Program-made: the position numbers and the translations under genes | In this document: positions 14,034-17,407 of the stretch, in pieces | Layout of the letters: the number at the start of each line of letters is the position of its first letter | How positions within the stretch are numbered: the stretch's first letter is position 1 | Origin: Actinomycetota bacterium | GTDB lineage: Bacteria > Actinomycetota > Thermoleophilia > Solirubrobacterales > Solirubrobacteraceae | Direction of reading: 5' to 3' | NCBI GenBank assembly: GCA_005888335.1 | Contig: VAWY01000018.1 | Span: 1 to 17,407 of the forward strand | Length of the DNA stretch: 17,407 bases | Notes under the pieces: generated by a model | Database searches by the model: none | Told to the model about the DNA's origin: nothing | Seen by the model: only the letters and a program-made list of their open reading frames with translations

Positions 14034-14237
14034 ATGACCGCGCTCCTCCTCGGCGTGACGCTGCTTGCCGTCGGCGGCGTCGTCGTGATCGCGCTCGCCG
14101 TGACGAGCGGCAGCGTCGCGGCGGCCCTTGTGGCCCTCGCTTTCGTCATCGCCGCCGCCGCGCTGATCAACGCCCGGGTGGCGCGATTGCTCGACGATTC
14201 GTCCGACCCGGAGGACGTCGACGTCGATGCGCGATAG
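14034..14237 (+). CDS. Small two-helix membrane protein
   Basis: The 67-residue product from ATG 14034 has two hydrophobic helices (LLLGVTLLAVGGVVVIALAV and VAAALVALAFVIAAAALINA) and an acidic C-terminus (DDSSDPEDVDVDAR). It belongs to no family I recognise. It begins 5 nt after the DM13 gene and its last 11 bp overlap the aquaporin start, so it is probably translated with them. The pattern suggests a small accessory subunit of the neighbouring membrane proteins, which is inference from position. Confidence 0.7.
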   Translation: MTALLLGVTLLAVGGVVVIALAVTSGSVAAALVALAFVIAAAALINARVARLLDDSSDPEDVDVDAR

Positions 14238-14967
14238 GCGGGGCGTTCACGTCGTCGAGTGCTTCTGCGAGTTCGCGGGCACGGCGATCCAGCTCGGCGT
14301 CGGCTTCTCGGTCGTCGCGCTCGTGTCCGACCGCACCTCGCCGGCGAGGATCTCCGCCCCCGACCTGCGCTTCGCGATCATCGGACTGACGTTCGGGATC
14401 CTCGCGGCGCTGGTGGCCATCTCGCCGATCGGGCGCCGCAGCGGCGCCCACCTCAACCCGGCGGTCACGCTCGGCTTCTGGCTGCGAGGTCAGGTCCACC
14501 GTCACGACCTCGCCGCCTACGCCGCCAGCCAGGCGCTCGGCGCACTCGTCGCGACGAGCGCCTTCGTGTCGCTGTGGGGCTCGGGCGCCGCCGAGGTCAA
14601 CGACGCGGTGACAATGCCGGCCGCGTCGGTCGGCGCGCTGGGCGCGGTGGCGATCGAGTCGGCGCTGACCGCGGTGCTCCTCGGCGTCCTCTTCGCCTTC
14701 CTGTCGTCCGCACGACTGGCGCGGTGGACGCCGCTCGCGGCGGTCGGCGCGCTCACCGTGCTGATCTGGGCGGCCGCGCGGCTGACGGGCGCGAGCTTCA
14801 ACCCCGCCCGGAGCCTCGCGCCGGCGATCGTCGCCGGCGAGTTCGGCGGCCTCTGGATCTACCTGCTCGCACCTCCGCTCGGTGCGGTCATCGCCGCCGC
14901 CGCCTTCGGTGCCCTGATGCCGAGACAGCCGATGCTGACGCCGAAGCTCTGCGGGGAGGTCGGCTGA
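14227..14967 (+). CDS. Aquaporin (MIP family channel)
   Basis: The 246-residue protein has six hydrophobic helices and both half-helix signature loops: SGAHLNPAVTLGFW (first NPA) and GASFNPARSLAPAI (second NPA with the pore Arg). The residue after the second NPAR is Ser rather than the Asp seen in glycerol facilitators (NPARD), which favours a water-type aquaporin. Helix 1 carries the family's E-F-x-G-T motif (CEFAGTAIQL). ATG 14227 overlaps the preceding small gene by 11 bp; GGAGG lies about 12 nt upstream. It conducts water or small neutral solutes through the plasma membrane. The broken VOC gene starts 4 nt after it. Confidence 0.95.
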   Translation: MRDRRGVHVVECFCEFAGTAIQLGVGFSVVALVSDRTSPARISAPDLRFAIIGLTFGILAALVAISPIGRRSGAHLNPAVTLGFWLRGQVHRHDLAAYAASQALGALVATSAFVSLWGSGAAEVNDAVTMPAASVGALGAVAIESALTAVLLGVLFAFLSSARLARWTPLAAVGALTVLIWAAARLTGASFNPARSLAPAIVAGEFGGLWIYLLAPPLGAVIAAAAFGALMPRQPMLTPKLCGEVG

Positions 14968-14971
14968 TCAC

Positions 14972-15434
14972 GTGAGCGATCGTGGTCCCGTCCCCCTCGG
15001 TGGGCTCTTCGAGACCCATCTCACCGTGGCGGATCTCGACAGGTCGGTCGCGTTCTATCGCGACGTCGTCGGGCTGCCGGTCGCCCTCGAGATGCCCGAC
15101 CGTGGAGCGGCGTTCCTCTGGGTCGGGCCGCCCGGGCGGCCATGCTCTGGAGCATCGGCTCGGCGCCACTGGGCCTCACGCTGCACGTCGCCTTCGACGT
15201 CGCGCTCGAGGATCTCCTTTGCGCACATGACAACATGACACGCTGAAGCAGCACGGCGTCGCTCCGCTGTCGTTCTTCGGCGAGCCCGCCAATGAGCCCA
15301 GCGTCATCGGCTGGATGCCGGCCGCCGCGGTCTACTTTCGCGATCCCGACGGCCATCTGCTCGAGTATCTGGCCATGCTCCCGGACGTGCCGCGTCCCGG
15401 CCTCGGCATCGTCACCTGGTCAGAGTGGCAGTGA
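14972..15434 (+). pseudogene. VOC/glyoxalase-family gene with two frameshifts
   Basis: GTG 14972 starts SDRGPVPLGGLFETHLTVAD and LDRSVAFYRDVVGLPVALEM, the standard opening of vicinal-oxygen-chelate proteins. At about 15130-15141 the frame shifts (net one base lost) and continues MLWSIGSAPLGLTLHVAFDV. At 15225-15240 an 8-bp tandem duplication shifts it again, after which LKQHGVAPLSFFGEPANEPS and YFRDPDGHLLEYLAMLPDV complete the fold up to TGA 15434. Removing one repeat copy restores the second junction exactly. All metal-region motifs (H in the first strand, E in LLEYLAML) survive, so decay is recent or the sequence contains errors. It is closely linked to the aquaporin gene. Confidence 0.82.
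15225..15240. repeat. 8-bp perfect tandem duplication (acatgaca x2)
   Basis: acatgaca occurs at 15225-15232 and again at 15233-15240, inside the VOC gene. Deleting one copy gives an open frame through this junction (LLCAHD-TLKQHG), so the duplication itself is the inactivating lesion. It resembles replication slippage or a short target-site-like duplication without an insert. Confidence 0.85.
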
Positions 15435-15438
15435 GCGG

Positions 15439-15939
15439 TCAGGCCGCGAGCGCGGGCCACGGCGAGCTGCGGCGCTCGGCGGCGGCGGCGTGCCACTCGA
15501 CGAAGTGGGCGAGCTGGCGCGGCCGCTCGCGCTGGGGGTGATGGCCCATTCCAGGCCAGACCTGCACGGTCGCCTGGGGCGCTGCGGCGCGCAACCCGCG
15601 CGCGTGAGCTGGGGGAACGAGCGCGTCGTGCTCGCCCCAGAGGGCCGCGACCGGGCCGGCGAAGCGCCAGCGCTCGACGTTGAGGGACTCGAACGCCTCG
15701 ACGACGTCGCCGGCGTAGGCGCTGATCTCCGGCCGCTCGGGATGGTCCGAGCGGCCGAATCCGGCCAGGTCGAAGGCGAGAAAGGGCCGCCGGGTGTGCC
15801 GGGCGAGATCGCTCCAGCCGTCCGCGCTGTCGAGCAGCCCGTGCAGCAGGACCAGCGGATCGCCCTCGCCCGGCCAGCGCCGCAGGCCCAGCCGCCGGCC
15901 CCCGGCGAGACGAACGACCGAGCATTGCGAGGCGGCCAT
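15439..15939 (-). pseudogene. Alpha/beta hydrolase with central deletion (no nucleophile)
   Basis: The frame is open for 166 codons from ATG 15939 (a TTG two codons upstream is the alternative). It keeps the first third of an alpha/beta hydrolase (PLVLLHGLLDSADGWSDLAR, FLAFDLAGFGRSDHPERPE) and the last third (VAALWGEHDALVPPAHARGL with the acid, WPGMGHHPQRERP with the His). Between ESLNVERW and RFAGPV the nucleophile elbow G-x-S-x-G and the cap domain are missing, roughly 100 residues compared with the usual 260-280. The deletion is in frame, so a stable but catalytically dead protein could still be made. Its stop is 4 nt from the convergent VOC stop. Confidence 0.75.
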
Positions 15940-15979
15940 GGGCAACAGTCCGCGCAGCCGGGGCTTTGTTGCGGCTTGC

Positions 15980-16948
15980 TCAGCCCACGAGGCTGATGAT
16001 CGGGCAGTTGACGATGAACCCGGCCGCGTCGAAGGCCGCGCGACCCGGGCCGGTTACCTTGCCGGCGCGCGCGAGGTCGTGGACGTCGTCCCACTGGGTG
16101 ATCCGCCGCGGGGCGGTCGTCCACGCGGCGAGGTGGACGTCCCACAACGGGCTGTAGCGGCCCTGCTGGGGCAGCCAGCGCAGGACGTTGAGCGGGTCGA
16201 GGCCGTCGAGCAGCGCGGAGTTGAGCCCTTGGCGCTGCGGGTTGTCCGGGCCGGTCGGGCCGTTGACGAAGGCGGCCAGGCTCGCGCGCGCCGAGTCGGT
16301 GCCGTCGCCGTCGAGCTTGGGCGCGTCGCCGAGCGCCGGCGCGTATGTCGCGTTCTCCAGCGCCGCCGCGACCGGGTCGGAGGCGTCGAAGGAGGCGTAG
16401 CGGACCGCGTGCGTGCGGGACTCGCCGTTCGTCTCGCGGTACAGGACCGTGCCGGTGGCACGGTCGAGCGCGACGACCTTGTCGGCCTGGCCGGTGTCGT
16501 TGGCGATCTGCGGCGCGTTGAGCACCGTGCCGTCGGGCAGCTCGATCAGCGGGCTGTAGCCGGGATCGCCGACCGCGCCTGGCGTCGCCAGGTCGGGCGG
16601 AAAGCCGGCAGGGCCGGGGACGACGGTGCGCTGTGGTGCGAAGTCGACGGTCGCGGGGAAGTCGACGACGCCGTCGCGCACGCTGACCTTCTGGACGGCG
16701 GCGGTGCCGCGCGCGTTGGCCAGCTTGTGCACGTCGTCCGAGGACTCGAGGACGACGTAGTAGACCGTGCGCCCGCCGCTCGTGCCCCGGTGGAGGGGAA
16801 GCTGGACGACATCGCCGGGCAGCTCGACGGCGGTGGAGACGAACTGCCGCTTCGCGGCTGGTGTGCCGGCGGCGAGCGCGGGCGGTGCGGTGACCGCGCC
16901 GAGCAGGGTCACGGCGAGCAGCGCGCTGTGGCGGGCGCGAATGGCCAT
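15980..16948 (-). CDS. Secreted protein of unknown function
   Basis: The 322-residue protein begins with a signal peptide (MAIRARHSALLAVTLLGAVT followed by PPALA-AG). Ahead of ATG 16948 lies GGAGG with 8 nt spacing. The mature protein shows YYVVLESSDDVHKLANARGT, DFAPQRTVVPGPAGFPPDLA, SPLIELPDGTVLNAPQIAND, DKVVALDRATGTVLYRETNG and near the end SPLWDVHLAAWTTAPRRITQ, with a final AAGFIVNCPI. This pattern resembles a family of exported proteins seen in bacteria and archaea only as uncharacterised; I cannot assign a role. The single Cys is near the C-terminus. No lipobox or membrane anchor is seen. The gene is complete and free of frameshifts, unlike both neighbours. Confidence 0.85.
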   Translation of the reverse strand: MAIRARHSALLAVTLLGAVTAPPALAAGTPAAKRQFVSTAVELPGDVVQLPLHRGTSGGRTVYYVVLESSDDVHKLANARGTAAVQKVSVRDGVVDFPATVDFAPQRTVVPGPAGFPPDLATPGAVGDPGYSPLIELPDGTVLNAPQIANDTGQADKVVALDRATGTVLYRETNGESRTHAVRYASFDASDPVAAALENATYAPALGDAPKLDGDGTDSARASLAAFVNGPTGPDNPQRQGLNSALLDGLDPLNVLRWLPQQGRYSPLWDVHLAAWTTAPRRITQWDDVHDLARAGKVTGPGRAAFDAAGFIVNCPIISLVG

Positions 16949-17004
16949 GCAGACGACCTCCGTGTCGTGTCTATGTCGTCAAGACGCGTCGCGCGGCCTC
17001 TTCG

Positions 17005-17214
17005 TCACGCGGCGCGCCCGACGGCGGCAGCCGAGCGCGCCGCTTCGACCGCGGCGGTGAGCTCGGTCAGCGTCTCCAGGTAGGAGCACTCCCCGGCGAC
17101 GAGCTCGCGCTCGATGATCGCCACGCGCAGACCGTGGCCGGCCAGCGCGCCGGCGCAGTGCTCGCCGGCAGGGCCGGCGCCGATGATGACGACGTCGTAC
17201 TCGGAGGGGATCAT
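17005..17214 (-). pseudogene. FAD-dependent pyridine nucleotide oxidoreductase, central part deleted
   Basis: From ATG 17214 the product begins SEYDVVIIGAGPAGEHCAGA, the FAD-binding G-x-G-x-x-G Rossmann motif, followed by VAIIERELVAGECSY, the lead-in to the redox-active region of dihydrolipoamide dehydrogenase-like enzymes (normally GECSYWACMPSK). Immediately after GECSY it switches to LETLTELTAAVEAARSAAAV and stops after 69 residues. The switch sequence resembles a helical C-terminal end. About 390 residues, including the second cysteine, NAD domain and dimer interface, are absent. The frame is retained across the junction. No good ribosome binding site is seen. Confidence 0.75.
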
Positions 17215-17244
17215 GGCGGAGGGGTCTCGCCAGCTGCCGGCGCG

Positions 17245-17407
17245 TTACAGCCGCCGACGACGAAAGGGGGCCTGCTCGTCGACGCAGAGATCGAGCCAGA
17301 CCCGGTCGCGCAGCTCGATGCCGTCCACCTGGAGGCGCGCCTCATAACCCGTCGCCTCGGTGAACGCGTCGCGCTCGATCGAGCGCATCCGGAAGCCCTG
17401 GCGCTGG
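17245..17407 (-). CDS. 3' end of an unknown gene (5' part outside window)
   Basis: Fifty-four minus-strand codons are open from the window edge to TAA 17245, reading GFRMRSIERDAFTEATGYEA, RLQVDGIELRDRVWLDLCVD and a basic end FRRRRL. Codon third positions are strongly G/C and the sequence is not low-complexity, so it is probably genuine coding sequence. I do not recognise the family. It lies 30 nt upstream of the collapsed oxidoreductase on the same strand and may share a transcript with it. Confidence 0.55.
   Translation of the reverse strand, partial: QRQGFRMRSIERDAFTEATGYEARLQVDGIELRDRVWLDLCVDEQAPFRRRRL

Noticed and set aside
15794..17083. 429-codon plus-strand open frame
   Set aside because: Antisense shadow of the secreted protein gene, which has a signal peptide and ribosome binding site.

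Overview
The window is very GC-rich DNA with short intergenic gaps, frequent GTG starts and many 4-8 bp start/stop overlaps. The gene content (a SigX5-type sigma factor with a SnoaL-like tail, an ECF sigma/zinc-finger anti-sigma pair, DM13, universal stress protein, HesB-like and SRPBCC proteins) points to an actinobacterium. A soil lineage of Thermoleophilia/Solirubrobacterales type is my best inference; no rRNA or other phylogenetic marker is present to prove it.

Layout. 1-2747 (minus): a secreted YVTN beta-propeller protein cut by the window edge, an MFS transporter, and a small secreted Pro-rich protein with an acidic Asp/Arg/Gly tail. 2880-2964 (minus): the first 19 codons of a HesB-like gene run straight into the 3' end of a tRNA gene, a probable integration or recombination scar. 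3079-4882 (minus): slipin and NfeD overlapping by 4 bp, preceded by a STAS anti-sigma antagonist. 4970-6914 (plus): a cysteine-free HesB-like protein, an unproductive stretch, then an alpha/beta hydrolase and a phosphoribosyltransferase overlapping by 4 bp. 6915-8779: a gene-poor zone with a start-less Pro-rich frame, a universal stress protein, a 39-residue basic protein with an excellent ribosome binding site, and the remains of a SigX5-type sigma gene. 8868-10003 (plus): SRPBCC protein, small ferredoxin-fold protein, truncated DUF1905 gene. 10004-11736 (minus): cupin, intact SigX5-type sigma factor, frameshifted downstream gene. 11841-13164 (minus): ECF sigma, zinc anti-sigma and a broken third gene. 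13339-15434 (plus): DM13 membrane protein, small membrane protein, aquaporin, frameshifted VOC gene. 15439-17407 (minus): hydrolase lacking its nucleophile region, secreted protein of unknown function, collapsed FAD oxidoreductase and the 3' end of an unknown gene.

Functionally the intact genes suggest membrane and stress physiology: membrane-domain organisation (slipin/NfeD), water or solute flow (aquaporin), regulatory switches (two sigma factors, anti-sigma, STAS) and dormancy/stress-type proteins (USP, hydrolase-phosphoribosyltransferase).

The most striking property is gene decay. About nine loci are broken, and four of them (8532-8779, 11841-12273, 15439-15939, 17005-17214) keep recognisable N- and C-terminal ends while the middle is missing. 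Long intact ORFs lie between them, so uniformly poor sequence is unlikely, but assembly collapse must be excluded before a biological deletion process is claimed. I see no integrase, transposase, CRISPR array or complete RNA gene, and no convincing new multi-gene system.
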